Assembly: GCF_900188145.1 (NCBI RefSeq)
Contig: NZ_FZOJ01000001.1
Coordinates: 186,001-250,000, forward strand
Source: Anaerovirgula multivorans
GTDB lineage: Bacteria; Bacillota; Clostridia; Peptostreptococcales; Natronincolaceae
Direction of reading: 5' to 3'
Length of the DNA: 64,000 bases
Shown here: positions 15,542 through 24,550 of the stretch, piece after piece
How positions within the stretch are numbered: position 1 is the first letter of the stretch
Layout of the letters: every line of letters begins with the position of its first letter
Position numbers and translations under genes: made by a program
Notes under the pieces: model-generated
Told to the model about the DNA's origin: nothing
Database searches by the model: none
Seen by the model: only the letters and a program-made list of their open reading frames with translations

Positions 15542-16840
15542 CTATGGATATACACGGTTTAATGTACGGGCAAAAGGAATTGTTTGTCTAATATGATCTA
15601 TACCACATATCCACGCAACTGTTCTTTCTAGTCCTAATCCAAATCCTGAATGGGGTACTGATCCGTATCTTCTTAAATCTAAATACCATTCATAAATTTC
15701 CATAGGTAAATTTTCTTCTTTGATTTTATGTAAAATCAAATCCAAGTCATGAATTCTCTGGGAACCACCAATAATCTCGCCATAGCCTTCTGGGGCAATT
15801 AAATCAGCTCCCAAAATAACATCTGGATTCGTAGGATCAGGCTGCATATAGAAAGCCTTCATTGCTGTTGGAAAATGTGTGATAAATACTGGTTTATCAA
15901 ACTGTTCTGCAATATAGGTTTCATGCGGAGCACCAAAATCATCACCCCATTCAAACTCATAATCTGCTTCCTTTAGCATTTTTACTGCGTCTGTATAGGA
16001 GATTCTAGGGAATGGTGCTTTAATACTTTCTAGCTTTGATGTATCTCTTCCTAGTATTTTTAATTCATATTGTTTATTTTGAAGTACCTTTTGTGCAATG
16101 TATTCTAACATTTCCTCTTGTATTTTCAAGTTGCCTTCAAAATCTACGAAGGCCATTTCTGGTTCTACCATCCAAAACTCATTAAGATGTTTTCTAGTTT
16201 TTGACTTTTCAGCTCTAAAGGTAGGTCCAAAGCTATATACCTTACCAAAGGCCATTGCTGCAGCTTCTGCATATAATTGTCCTGTTTGTGACAAATATGC
16301 ATTTTCCCCAAAATAATCTATTTCAAACAATTCTGTTGTTCCTTCACAGGAGGACGGGGTAATGATAGGAGGTTCTACTAATACGAAGCCTCTTTCATGG
16401 AAAAACAATCTAATGGCTAGATTAATTTCATCTCTGATTCTTAATATAGCATTTTGTTTAGGTGTTCTCATCCAAAGATGTCTATTTTCCATTAAGAAAT
16501 CTGTGCCATGCTCCTTAAGAGAAATTGGATAACCTTCCTCAGCAATATGTACTGGTTGAACATCCTTAACTAATAATTCAAAGCCACTTGGCGCTCTATC
16601 GTCTTTTTGTACTATGCCGATTACTTCCATGGAAGATTCCTGTGTCAAGTCTTTGCATGCCTTAAAAACTTCTTCTTGCACTTCATTTTTAACAACAACC
16701 CCTTGAATAAACCCAGAACCATCCCTTATTTGTAGGAAATGTATTTTACCACTAGAACGTTTATTATATAACCAGCCTCTTAGAAGAACTTCTTGTCCAT
16801 CATGTTTATTTATCTCTTCTATAGTTGTGAATACAGCCAT
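15542..16840 (-). CDS. asnS: Asparaginyl-tRNA synthetase
   Basis: A 432-residue class IIb aminoacyl-tRNA synthetase. The N-terminal OB-fold anticodon-binding domain (about 15-100, [24 protein letters not shown] written here only in part: [13 protein letters not shown]) precedes the catalytic core with motif 2 [19 protein letters not shown] and motif 3 [12 protein letters not shown]. The sequence [17 protein letters not shown] is typical of AsnRS rather than AspRS. It clusters with aspartate aminotransferase and purB, all users of aspartate or its amide; Bacillus also has aspB next to asnS. GGAGGTG ribosome site; 41 bp from purB. Confidence 0.95.
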   Translation of the reverse strand: MAVFTTIEEINKHDGQEVLLRGWLYNKRSSGKIHFLQIRDGSGFIQGVVVKNEVQEEVFKACKDLTQESSMEVIGIVQKDDRAPSGFELLVKDVQPVHIAEEGYPISLKEHGTDFLMENRHLWMRTPKQNAILRIRDEINLAIRLFFHERGFVLVEPPIITPSSCEGTTELFEIDYFGENAYLSQTGQLYAEAAAMAFGKVYSFGPTFRAEKSKTRKHLNEFWMVEPEMAFVDFEGNLKIQEEMLEYIAQKVLQNKQYELKILGRDTSKLESIKAPFPRISYTDAVKMLKEADYEFEWGDDFGAPHETYIAEQFDKPVFITHFPTAMKAFYMQPDPTNPDVILGADLIAPEGYGEIIGGSQRIHDLDLILHKIKEENLPMEIYEWYLDLRRYGSVPHSGFGLGLERTVAWICGIDHIRQTIPFARTLNRVYP

Positions 16841-16881
16841 TGGGCTACACCTCCAAATTTACTTGTATAATTCAATTTAAT

Positions 16882-18321
16882 TTAAACCTTTAAATCAACT
16901 TCAATTCCAATTAACTCTTTGTTTACTTCTAAGAGTGGATGAATATATTCTTCTAGAAACTCTGTAACCTGTTGTGGTGCTCTCCCAATGAAGTTTAACG
17001 GATTCATGATCTGGGATAATATATTCTCTGAAAGATTAAAGGTACGATCTTGAAGGATTCGATGTAATAAATCATTTTCTTTTCCTTCAATTTTCACTAC
17101 CTTGGCAGCTTCCATAGAATGTATTCTTATTTTCTCATGTAACTCTTGCCGATCTCCACCATTTTTTACAGCTTCCATAATAATATTCTCTGTTGCCATA
17201 AAAGGCAATTCTTTTTCAATATGTTGATTGATCATATTTTCATATACTACTAATCCATTACTAACATTTATGGAAATCTCTAAAATCGCATCAGTAGCCA
17301 TAAATATTTCAGGTATGACAATGCGCCTATTTGCTGAATCATCTAAGGTTCTTTCAAACCATTGAGTAGATACCGTCATTGCAGTATTCTGCACCCCAGC
17401 TATTATATACCTTGCTAACGAAGCAATTCGTTCACTTCTCATGGGATTTCGCTTATATGCCATTGCCGAGGATCCTATTTGATTCTTTTCAAATGGTTCT
17501 TCTATTTCCTTAAGATTTTGTAATAGTCTAATATCATTTGTCATTTTATGTAGACTTTGTGCTATACCACTTAATATGGATAATACCTCATAATCTAATT
17601 TCCTAGTGTAGGTTTGTCCCGTAACTGGAAAAGTTTTTTCAAAGCTCATTTTTTCAGCTACTTTTTTATCAAGCATTTTCACTTTATCATCATCATCATC
17701 AAAGAGGTTCATAAAGCTTGCTTGCGTACCTGTTGTGCCTTTTACACCTCTAAGCTTCATTTTATTCAATTGCGTTTCTACATTTTCTAAATCCATTAAT
17801 AAATCATGTAACCATAGTGTAGCCCTTTTCCCAACAGTTGTCAATTGTGCTGGCTGAAAATGTGTAAACCCTAATGTAGGTAAGTTTTTATATTCATTAC
17901 AAAATTTCGATAGTACAAAAATGAGATTAACTAATTTCTTTTTTATTAATTGTAATGCATCCCTCATAATGATAATATCTGTATTATCACCTACAAATGC
18001 ACTTGTTGCTCCTAAGTGTATAATAGGTTTTGCTTTAGGACATTGTTCTCCATAAGCAAAGACATGAGACATCACATCATGCCTTGTTTCCTGCTCTCTC
18101 TTTTTTGCTACTTCATAATTGATTGTATCTCTATATTTCTTTAATTCTTCTATTTGTTCATCAGAGATAGGCAAGCCTAATTCTTGTTCAGCTTCTGCTA
18201 GTACAATCCATAATTTTCTCCAGGTAATAAATTTATTGTCGGAGGAAAATAAATAGTTCATGTCTTTACTTGTATATCTTTCAATTAAAGGGTTCTGATA
18301 TGTTGATGAACTCAAATTCAT
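16882..18321 (-). CDS. purB: Adenylosuccinate lyase
   Basis: Catalyses two fumarate-releasing steps in purine synthesis (SAICAR to AICAR, and adenylosuccinate to AMP). 479 residues, the longer clostridial type. Motifs: RHDVMSHVFAYGEQCPKAKPIIHLGATS with the catalytic His region, GFTHFQPAQLTTVGKRA with the second catalytic histidine, and the superfamily signature GSSAMAYKRNPMRSER with the mobile catalytic Ser. It is not in a pur operon but between aspartate aminotransferase and asnS; PurA uses aspartate, so the cluster is themed on aspartate. A TTFDDDDDKVK acidic loop near residue 215 is a small family-specific variation. Confidence 0.95.
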   Translation of the reverse strand: MNLSSSTYQNPLIERYTSKDMNYLFSSDNKFITWRKLWIVLAEAEQELGLPISDEQIEELKKYRDTINYEVAKKREQETRHDVMSHVFAYGEQCPKAKPIIHLGATSAFVGDNTDIIIMRDALQLIKKKLVNLIFVLSKFCNEYKNLPTLGFTHFQPAQLTTVGKRATLWLHDLLMDLENVETQLNKMKLRGVKGTTGTQASFMNLFDDDDDKVKMLDKKVAEKMSFEKTFPVTGQTYTRKLDYEVLSILSGIAQSLHKMTNDIRLLQNLKEIEEPFEKNQIGSSAMAYKRNPMRSERIASLARYIIAGVQNTAMTVSTQWFERTLDDSANRRIVIPEIFMATDAILEISINVSNGLVVYENMINQHIEKELPFMATENIIMEAVKNGGDRQELHEKIRIHSMEAAKVVKIEGKENDLLHRILQDRTFNLSENILSQIMNPLNFIGRAPQQVTEFLEEYIHPLLEVNKELIGIEVDLKV

Positions 18322-18394
18322 ATTGCTCCTTTCTTCAAATCATTAATTCAATACGGTATGCTTCAACAAATAAGATATGAGAAGTCCCCATATC

Positions 18395-19588
18395 TTATTT
18401 GTTCAAATAGTCATCAATTCGATTAAGTCCTTCTTCAATATTTTCTAATGAAGTAGCATAGGATAATCTCATGAAATCATCAGCTCCAAATGCTAGGCCT
18501 GGTACAATTGCTACCTTAGCATTTTCTAACAGTATTTCTGCAAAATCAATTGAATTTTTAATAGTATGACCTTTTATCTCTTTCCCAATCCATTTCGAGA
18601 TATTCATCATTACATAAAAAGCACCTTTTGGCGTAATACAAGATAAATCCTTTATTGCATTTATTCTATTTACCATGTATTTTCTTCTCTCGTCAAAAGC
18701 TTTTCTCATTTCTTCTACTGAAGATTGATCTCCTTTTAACCCCTCAATGCTTGCATATTGTGCTACTGTGTTAGGGTTAGAGGTAGCATGACTTTGAATA
18801 TTTCCCATCACTTTAGCGATTTCTTTTGTTGATGCTGTATAGCCTATTCTCCAGCCAGTCATAGCATATCCTTTAGACATTCCATTAATTACTATAGTTC
18901 TTTCTTTTATCTCATTGTTTAGACTGGCAATACTAATATGAATCTGACCATCATAAACCAATTTTTCGTATATTTCGTCAGAGACAACGATAAGATTATT
19001 TCTAACAGCTACTTCAGCAATTTCTTCTAACTCCTCTTTAGAATAAAGAGATCCAGTTGGATTGGATGGGCTATTTAAAATAATAGCTTTTGTTTTTGAC
19101 GTTATTACTGATAACAAGTCTTCTTTCTTTAATTTAAATTGATTTTCTTCACTACATTCTATGTATACAGGAATCCCATCCGCCATTTTTACTAGTTCTG
19201 GATAGCTTACCCAATAGGGAACAGGAATAATAACTTCATCTCCAGGATTGCATATTGCTTGAAAAATGTTATACAATGAATGTTTTGCACCATTAGATAC
19301 AATGATATTTTCAGGATGATAGGACAAATTATTTTCTTTTTCAAGTTTTTGGCAAATAACCTTCTTTAATTCTGGTAATCCTGCAGCGGCAGTATAACCT
19401 ATTGATCCTTTTTCTATGACCGCTATAGCAGCTTTCTTGATATTTTCTGGAGTTTGAAAATCTGGTTCTCCAACACCAAAACTAATAACATCTATACCTT
19501 CTGCTTTCATCTGCTTTGTCTTAGCATCAATGGATAATGTCGGTGATGCTGAAATGTTAAGATTTTTTTTAGAAAGTGTAATATTCAT
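18395..19588 (-). CDS. aspB: Pyridoxal-phosphate aspartate aminotransferase (class I)
   Basis: A 397-residue fold-type I aminotransferase of subgroup I-gamma, converting oxaloacetate plus glutamate to aspartate plus 2-oxoglutarate. The PLP lysine is in INGMSKGYAMTGWRIGY; SNGAKHSLYN forms the phosphate-binding turn; ILNSPSNPTG holds the Asn contacting PLP; VVSDEIYEKL the pyridine-binding Asp; the carboxylate-binding Arg is in FMRLSYATS. First gene of a group with purB and asnS. Its product feeds both neighbours. A family 1 repeat lies just upstream, between it and the PadR gene. Related aminotransferases with other substrates exist, but context supports aspartate. Confidence 0.9.
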   Translation of the reverse strand: MNITLSKKNLNISASPTLSIDAKTKQMKAEGIDVISFGVGEPDFQTPENIKKAAIAVIEKGSIGYTAAAGLPELKKVICQKLEKENNLSYHPENIIVSNGAKHSLYNIFQAICNPGDEVIIPVPYWVSYPELVKMADGIPVYIECSEENQFKLKKEDLLSVITSKTKAIILNSPSNPTGSLYSKEELEEIAEVAVRNNLIVVSDEIYEKLVYDGQIHISIASLNNEIKERTIVINGMSKGYAMTGWRIGYTASTKEIAKVMGNIQSHATSNPNTVAQYASIEGLKGDQSSVEEMRKAFDERRKYMVNRINAIKDLSCITPKGAFYVMMNISKWIGKEIKGHTIKNSIDFAEILLENAKVAIVPGLAFGADDFMRLSYATSLENIEEGLNRIDDYLNK

Positions 19589-19632
19589 TGATTCCCCTCC
19601 ATAATATTTATTAATTTTGCCACTAAATTAAT

Positions 19633-19747
19633 TATAGATACGCCCTTAAATTTTAATATACTAAGGGCTACATTTGCAGTCCTTGGTTTTGGACGAAACC
19701 GTAGACCGTGTATATTAAAATTTAAGTCTAAAGGCGTATATCTATAT
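19633..19747. repeat. Dispersed palindromic repeat, family 1, copy B (best conserved)
   Basis: About 115 bp with clear terminal inverted repeats: the left end begins TATAGATACGCC and runs through TTAAATTTTAATATAC; the right end is GTATATTAAAATTTAAG and closes with GGCGTATATCTATA. The inner core GGCTACATTTGCAGTCC...GGACGAAACCGTAGACC can form a second stem. It contains no gene. Palindromic non-coding structure in intergenic DNA fits a MITE- or REP-like element; no target-site duplication is evident. Copies at 5203, 36038 and 50671 share the core. Confidence 0.75.
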
Positions 19748-19832
19748 ACATATTTCTGCATACCTTTAATTTTACCAGATTTTTGTGATTACTGATAGAA
19801 AAATGTAGAAAAAAATATATTTAATCAATAGC

Positions 19833-20210
19833 TCAATCTCGTTTATAGATATCTTTTAAAGTATTCTTTATAATTGTTAATGAATCTAGTAAAACCGATT
19901 CATATAACCTTTTAATATTTTTATAGTGTTCTATTCCTTCATCTGTTATACGATAATGTCTAATCGATCTTTTGTCTGGCTCTTTCCACCATCCTTTAAT
20001 ATAATTATTTCCTTCAAGTTCTCTTAATAAAGGATAAATCATTCCGGGACTAGGTTCCCATTTATAATCCATTCTGCTCCTAATTTCATCGATTAATTCA
20101 TTTCCATAATAACTCTTAAGAGAGAGCAAATGCAGTATGTATAGTTTTACAAGCTGTGTTGTGCTAATCTTCGAAGGAAATTGTCTATTTCTTTCACTCT
20201 TTATCATCAT
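19833..20210 (-). CDS. PadR family transcriptional regulator
   Basis: A 125-residue winged-helix regulator of the PadR type: TTQLVKLYILHLLSLKSYYGNELIDEIR forms the first helices, PSPGMIYPLLRELEGNNYIKG the recognition helix and YRITDEGIEHYK the wing, with a C-terminal dimerisation helix. The likely start is the ATG at 20208-20210, about 11 nt behind AGAGGTG; upstream TTG codons in the same frame overlap the PHP gene stop. It follows the PHP gene closely and is probably co-transcribed. No efflux or phenolic-acid gene is adjacent, so the target is unknown; autoregulation is common in this family. Confidence 0.82.
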   Translation of the reverse strand: MMIKSERNRQFPSKISTTQLVKLYILHLLSLKSYYGNELIDEIRSRMDYKWEPSPGMIYPLLRELEGNNYIKGWWKEPDKRSIRHYRITDEGIEHYKNIKRLYESVLLDSLTIIKNTLKDIYKRD

Positions 20211-20220
20211 AGTCAGCAAA

Positions 20221-21051
20221 TCACCTCTCAAGACCTTTAATAAACCTACTTATGTATTCTTTTAATACCTTTTCACTACCTAAATCCCCATGTCGATCGT
20301 CATCAATCGGCGGGCTATGAAAGTCAGAGCCACCAGTAATGATTAAATTATGTTCCTGTGCTATAGATAAAAATCTCTTGCGATCTTCTTCCTTATGTTC
20401 AGGATGATAAGCTTCGATACCATCAATTCCTCTTTTTATAATATCAATCAATATTTTCTTGTTTTTAATTAATCCAGGATGAGCTAATACTGCTAATCCT
20501 TTTACCCTATGAATTAAATCTATGGCTTCAAAGGGGGTCAGTTTATATCTTGGTACGTAGGCAGGGCATCCTTTGTTTAAATAATTTTCAAATGCTTCCT
20601 CTACAGTTTTCACATAGCCTTTCTCCATTAAAACCTTTGCGATATGTGGTCTCCCAACAACACCCTCCTTAGAAATCTGTAATATCTCCTTATATGTGAT
20701 GGATGCTTTTAAATCTTGCAATTTTTCTACAATTTTTATTGCCCTATTTACACGTTGATTTTGAATTAATTTAAGAACATCCAATAATTCATTTTCATTA
20801 TAATTAATATCATAACCTAAAATATGCACTTCCTCATTTAATAATTCTGTACTTAGTTCGATCCCAGCTATGATGGAGAATTCACAGTATCTTTTACTAT
20901 AATTTACTGCTTCATGAATTCCATTTACTGTATCGTGATCTGTTATAGCCATACCACTTAGTCCCTTCTGTAGTCCATAATCAATCAATTGTCTAGGTGT
21001 TAATATCCCATCGGAAGCGGTAGTATGGACATGCATGTCTATGTATTTCAT
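20221..21051 (-). CDS. PHP domain metal-dependent phosphoesterase (TrpH/RNase AM-like)
   Basis: A 276-residue PHP enzyme. Metal-binding motifs in order: DMHVHTTASDG (H-x-H), AITDHDTVNG (DHD), GIELST (Glu), AHPGL (His) and GGSDFHSPP (the last H). This set matches the YciV/TrpH family, where the E. coli member is a 5'-to-3' exoribonuclease and 3',5'-nucleotide bisphosphate phosphatase (RNase AM). NrnA at 38608-39585 could act on similar small substrates. The insertion domain about residues 95-175 is normal for the family. All metal ligands are intact, so an active enzyme is likely; exact substrate is inferred. Confidence 0.85.
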   Translation of the reverse strand: MKYIDMHVHTTASDGILTPRQLIDYGLQKGLSGMAITDHDTVNGIHEAVNYSKRYCEFSIIAGIELSTELLNEEVHILGYDINYNENELLDVLKLIQNQRVNRAIKIVEKLQDLKASITYKEILQISKEGVVGRPHIAKVLMEKGYVKTVEEAFENYLNKGCPAYVPRYKLTPFEAIDLIHRVKGLAVLAHPGLIKNKKILIDIIKRGIDGIEAYHPEHKEEDRKRFLSIAQEHNLIITGGSDFHSPPIDDDRHGDLGSEKVLKEYISRFIKGLER

Positions 21052-21132
21052 CTAACTACTCCTTTTACAATACATCTATCCTCTTATTATATCATTATTG
21101 ACGATTATTTGTACTCTATGCCCATATATTTT

Positions 21133-21162
21133 AAAAAGCCTACTTAAAGTAGCAGGCTTTTA
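21133..21162 (-). terminator. Intrinsic terminator of spoVS
   Basis: Stem of AAAAGCCTACTT with AGTAGCAGGCTTTT (one bulged base) 12 bp after the spoVS stop; on the minus strand it ends in TTTTT. Confidence 0.8.
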
Positions 21163-21173
21163 TCTTATAAATA

Positions 21174-21434
21174 CTATCTTGGTTCTACAATTAGCTTAAT
21201 CGCCGTTCTCTCTTCACCATCTATTTCGATATCTGTAAATGCAGGTATACATATTAAATCAATTCCACTAGGAGCCACGAATCCTCGTGCAATTGCTACT
21301 GCTTTTACTGCTTGATTTAGAGCTCCAGCCCCAATAGCTTGAATTTCAGCAGTGCCGCGTTCTCTTAGAACTCCTGCTAATGCTCCAGCAACAGAATTTG
21401 GTTTTGATTTCGCTGATACTTTTAATACTTCCAT
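21174..21434 (-). CDS. spoVS: Stage V sporulation protein S
   Basis: An 86-residue, nearly invariant small Alba-like protein (MEVLKVSAKSKPNSVAGALAGVLRE, then IQAIGAGALNQAVKAVAIARG, then EIDGEERTAIKLIVEP). In Bacillus it is needed for later spore development and affects septation; the fold suggests nucleic-acid binding. It lies downstream of rny, the same order as rny (ymdA)-ymdB-spoVS in Bacillus, but ymdB is missing here. Its presence is one of the signs that the organism makes spores. The AAAGGGGG ribosome site is strong. Confidence 0.96.
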   Translation of the reverse strand: MEVLKVSAKSKPNSVAGALAGVLRERGTAEIQAIGAGALNQAVKAVAIARGFVAPSGIDLICIPAFTDIEIDGEERTAIKLIVEPR

Positions 21435-21606
21435 TTTTAAAAAAGCCCCCTTTGATATAATGTATTTTCCTACAATTAATTAAATTTATCCTATTAGTAT
21501 TCTACTTATTTTTAAAAATACCTGCATTATTTATAAAATTTTGCGAAAATTTATTTTCTTTTGTCTTTTGTTTCATAGTAAAAGAAAAAACTGCTGGTAG
21601 CAGTTT

Positions 21607-23148
21607 TTACTTAGCATATTCTATTGCTCTTGTTTCTCTTATAATGTGAACTTTAATTTGACCTGGATATTCAAGTTCATTTTCTATGCACTTTGTAATA
21701 TTTCTTGCCAAGACAACAATTTCTTCATCATTATATTGATCTGGTTTTACCATGATTCTTATTTCTCTTCCTGCTTGGATAGCAAATGATTTTTCAACAC
21801 CATCGTAGCTATCGGCGATTTCCTCAAGCTTTTCTAAACGTTTAATGTATGATTCTAATGTTTCACGTCTAGCACCTGGTCTTGCTGCTGAAATAGCATC
21901 TGCAGCAGTTATTAGAACAGCTTCAATAGTTTCCGGTTCATAATCTCCATGATGTGTTGACATAGCATGGATAACATCTTTTGATTCCTTGTATTTTCTA
22001 AGCAGCTCCATACCTATTTCTACATGAGTACCTTCAATCTCATGATCTACAGCTTTACCAATATCGTGAAGCAAACCTGCTCTTTTTGCTAGTTTAACAT
22101 CTCCACCAAGTTCAGCTGCCATGATTCCTGCTAAATAAGATACTTCTATTGAATGTTTTAGAACATTCTGACCATAGCTTGTTCTATATTTCAACCTACC
22201 TAACAGTTTGATAAGTTCAGGGTGAAGTCCATGAACACCAGTATCAAAAGTGGCTTGTTCTCCTTCTTCCTTGATGATATTATCAACTTCTCTTTTAGCT
22301 TTTTCAACCATTTCTTCAATTCTTGCTGGATGTATTCTACCATCTACTATTAATTTCTCTAATGCTAGTCTAGCTACTTCACGTCTAATAGCATCAAATC
22401 CAGAGAGAATTACTGCCTCAGGTGTATCATCAATTATTAAATCAATACCTGTCAAAGTTTCAAGGGTTCTAATATTTCTACCCTCTCTTCCAATAATTCT
22501 TCCCTTCATTTCATCATTAGGTAATTGAACAACTGTCACGGTAGTCTCCGCAACATGATCCGCAGCACATTTCTGAATAGCATAAGTAATGATTTCTTTT
22601 GCCTTCTTCTCTGCATCTTCTTTCGCTCTCGTCTCAATTTCTCTAATCATCATTGCAGCTTCATGTTTAATCTCTTTCTCGATATCACTTAGAAGGAGTT
22701 GGCGCGCTTCCTCAGAAGTCAAACCTGACAATTCTTCAAGTTTATGAAGTTCTTTCTCATGTAGTAACTGTATTTCCTGTTGTTGATCTTCTAAATCTTT
22801 AATTTTTTTATTCAACTTCTCATCTTTGTGTTCTAACACGTCTGATTTTTTATCTAAAGTTTCTTCCTTCTGTATCAGTCTTCTTTCAACCTTTTGTAGT
22901 TCATTTCGCCTTTCTCTACTCTCTCGTTCAAATTCATTACGAAGTCTATGAACTTCTTCTTTTGCTTCTAGCAAAATCTCTTTTTTTGATGTTTCAGCAT
23001 CTTTTTCAGCTTCTTCAATTAATTTTTTTGCCAGTTCTTCAGCAGAATTTATCTTACCCTCCGCAATGTTTTTTCGAATAAAATAGCCGATAAGGCATCC
23101 TACTATTGCAGCAACTAACGCTATGAGTATGATTAGACCGTTATTAAT
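21607..23148 (-). CDS. rny: Ribonuclease Y, apparent AUU start codon
   Basis: The main endoribonuclease of Firmicute mRNA decay, membrane-anchored. From the ATT at 23146-23148 the frame encodes 513 residues, the normal length: a membrane segment (about 3-24, [20 protein letters not shown]), a long coiled coil rich in Glu/Lys (about 30-200), a KH domain (about 205-270, [15 protein letters not shown]) and an HD domain (about 330-425, [14 protein letters not shown] plus [11 protein letters not shown]), then the C-terminal domain. No ATG, GTG or TTG occurs in frame between the upstream stop and a TTG at 22972-22974, which would delete the anchor. A perfect AAAGGAGGTG lies 7 nt before ATT. SpoVS is downstream and recA upstream. 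Confidence 0.93.
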   Translation of the reverse strand: MNNGLIILIALVAAIVGCLIGYFIRKNIAEGKINSAEELAKKLIEEAEKDAETSKKEILLEAKEEVHRLRNEFERESRERRNELQKVERRLIQKEETLDKKSDVLEHKDEKLNKKIKDLEDQQQEIQLLHEKELHKLEELSGLTSEEARQLLLSDIEKEIKHEAAMMIREIETRAKEDAEKKAKEIITYAIQKCAADHVAETTVTVVQLPNDEMKGRIIGREGRNIRTLETLTGIDLIIDDTPEAVILSGFDAIRREVARLALEKLIVDGRIHPARIEEMVEKAKREVDNIIKEEGEQATFDTGVHGLHPELIKLLGRLKYRTSYGQNVLKHSIEVSYLAGIMAAELGGDVKLAKRAGLLHDIGKAVDHEIEGTHVEIGMELLRKYKESKDVIHAMSTHHGDYEPETIEAVLITAADAISAARPGARRETLESYIKRLEKLEEIADSYDGVEKSFAIQAGREIRIMVKPDQYNDEEIVVLARNITKCIENELEYPGQIKVHIIRETRAIEYAK

Positions 23149-23165
23149 ACGTGGACACCTCCTTT
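23149..23165 (-). promoter_or_regulatory. Strong Shine-Dalgarno that fixes the AUU start of rny
   Basis: On the minus strand AAAGGAGGTG followed by TCCACGT and then ATT. The spacing of seven bases is optimal for the ATT at 23146-23148, and in-frame stops lie just upstream, so no other start fits this ribosome site in the rny frame. Confidence 0.8.
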
Positions 23166-23304
23166 ATTAAGTTTTTCATTCATATTATTATCAATTTCAT
23201 TATAAAAAACTTTTATCTCTAAAAGTTTAGGTAAAATCATCTAAATACAATGATTTGATATTATTGTATATCTTTTTTTATTATGTGTCAAGTTACATTC
23301 TTCC

Positions 23305-23396
23305 TTCTAATCTTATGTACAGCATACGCTGCGGTGGTTAGGTTTTCTTACACCTTGAATCGGTAGAATTTTAACACGCTGGATTTTGTTAACTTT
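23305..23396. repeat. Structured repeat, family 2, copy 1
   Basis: Shares with 30236-30366 (same orientation on the opposite strand) the words AAGAAAA, ACCGCAGCGTAT, TAAG and AAAATCCAGC, with an inner CAGC/GCTG hairpin. With the long recA terminator and the rny leader it accounts for the gene-free stretch 23149-23454. No open reading frame is seen. Confidence 0.5.
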
Positions 23397-23399
23397 TGC

Positions 23400-23448
23400 A
23401 ACAAACAACAACAGAACTTCTAATATAGAAGTTCTGTTGTTGTTTGTT
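23400..23448. terminator. Long perfect hairpin after recA, probable terminator
   Basis: Two 23-bp perfectly complementary arms (23400-23422 and 23426-23448) with a 3-nt loop, starting 7 bp after the recA stop. The minus-strand 3' side reads GTTGTTTGTT, weaker than a usual T-run, while the plus strand reads TTTGTTTT. It is unusually long for a terminator and could also protect the recA mRNA end. Confidence 0.7.
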
Positions 23449-23454
23449 TTATGA

Positions 23455-24486
23455 CTACGCTTCCTTTTCTACTGCTGCATCATCTTTAATTTTATTTTTC
23501 ATTTCTGGCAGATTGTAATGTTTTCTGATAATATTTTCTACTTCTAAATAGATATCAGGATTTTCTTGGAAAAATTGTTTTGCATTTTCCCGACCTTGAC
23601 CTAATCTATGCTCTCCATAACTATACCAAGCACCTGCTTTTTTGACAATTTCTAGATTGGTTGCTACATCTAAAACATCTCCATGTTTTGAAATACCTTC
23701 TCCATACATAATATCAAATTCTGCTTGACGGAAAGGTGGCGCTACTTTGTTTTTCACAACCTTTACTCTAGTTCTATTTCCCATTACATCGTTCCCCTGC
23801 TTAATAATATCTATTTTTCTAACATCCAGTCGAACCGAAGCGTAAAATTTCAAGGCTCTACCACCAGAAGTAGTTTCCGGATTTCCAAACATGATTCCTA
23901 CTTTTTCCCTTAATTGATTTATAAAGATAGCTGTTGTTCTTGACTTGTTAATAGCACCTGCTAGCTTTCTCAAAGCTTGGGACATCAGTCTAGCTTGTAA
24001 CCCTACATGTGAATCTCCCATTTCTCCCTCAATTTCAGCTTTTGGTACCAATGCTGCCACAGAGTCTATAACAACAACATCTACTGCCCCACTCCTTACT
24101 AATGCTTCAGCAATTTCTAACGCTTGCTCACCTGTATCCGGTTGTGAAACAATTAAATTGTCAGTATCTACACCTAATTTCTTTGCATAGGCAGGATCCA
24201 ATGCATGCTCAGCGTCAATAAAAGCAGCTGTTCCACCATTTTTTTGAGCTTCAGCAACAATATGCAGAGAGACCGTTGTTTTACCTGAAGATTCTGGCCC
24301 ATAAATTTCTATAACTCTTCCTCTGGGAACACCGCCAATTCCTAACGCAATATCTAAATCAATTGAACCAGTAGAAATACATTCAAGATTTAATTTAGCT
24401 TCTTCTCCTAGTTTCATGATTGAACCTTTACCGAATTGTTTTTCTATTTGGCTAATAGCCATTTCCAATGCTTTTTTCTTTTCCAT
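23455..24486 (-). CDS. recA: Recombinase RecA
   Basis: ATP-dependent strand-exchange protein and LexA co-protease. 343 residues from the ATG at 24484-24486 ([16 protein letters not shown]), the conserved start; upstream in-frame codons run through the operator and are not coding. Walker [10 protein letters not shown] near residue 65, Walker [11 protein letters not shown], loop L1 and loop L2 ([26 protein letters not shown]), and the C-terminal domain are intact. A consensus promoter and a LexA box sit directly upstream. The ribosome site AGGTGA is separated from the ATG by a 16-nt perfect hairpin. It is followed by an unusually long terminator-like palindrome. Confidence 0.97.
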   Translation of the reverse strand: MEKKKALEMAISQIEKQFGKGSIMKLGEEAKLNLECISTGSIDLDIALGIGGVPRGRVIEIYGPESSGKTTVSLHIVAEAQKNGGTAAFIDAEHALDPAYAKKLGVDTDNLIVSQPDTGEQALEIAEALVRSGAVDVVVIDSVAALVPKAEIEGEMGDSHVGLQARLMSQALRKLAGAINKSRTTAIFINQLREKVGIMFGNPETTSGGRALKFYASVRLDVRKIDIIKQGNDVMGNRTRVKVVKNKVAPPFRQAEFDIMYGEGISKHGDVLDVATNLEIVKKAGAWYSYGEHRLGQGRENAKQFFQENPDIYLEVENIIRKHYNLPEMKNKIKDDAAVEKEA

Positions 24487-24492
24487 AGTAAT

Positions 24493-24515
24493 CCAGAGTT
24501 TTCTCTGGTTCACCT
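24493..24515 (-). promoter_or_regulatory. recA ribosome site with bridging hairpin
   Basis: The best Shine-Dalgarno, AGGTGA (24510-24515), is 23 nt from the ATG, too far in linear form. Between them lies CCAGAG-AAAA-CTCTGG (24493-24508). If folded, the effective spacing falls to about 7 nt. A weak GGA 6-8 nt before the ATG is an alternative. Confidence 0.5.
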
Positions 24516-24530
24516 GCCTTTCGTTTATTT

Positions 24531-24544
24531 CGAACAAACGTTCT
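24531..24544. promoter_or_regulatory. LexA (SOS) box of recA
   Basis: CGAACAAACGTTCT on the plus strand matches the Firmicute LexA operator GAAC-N4-GTTC. It lies just downstream of the -10 box of the recA promoter, over the probable transcription start, as expected for repression. Confidence 0.85.
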
Positions 24545-24550
24545 TGTTTC

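Noticed and set aside
19633-19747. Intergenic repeats as CRISPR units
   Set aside because: The copies are tens of kilobases apart, palindromic and of unequal length, with no spacer array and no cas genes.
15349-19832. Possible T-box riboswitch upstream of asnS, purB or aspB
   Set aside because: No GGGTGGTACCGCG-like sequence or specifier structure was found in any of the gaps.
22972-22974. TTG at 22974 as the RNase Y start
   Set aside because: It would delete the membrane anchor and 58 residues, and there is no good ribosome site in front of it.
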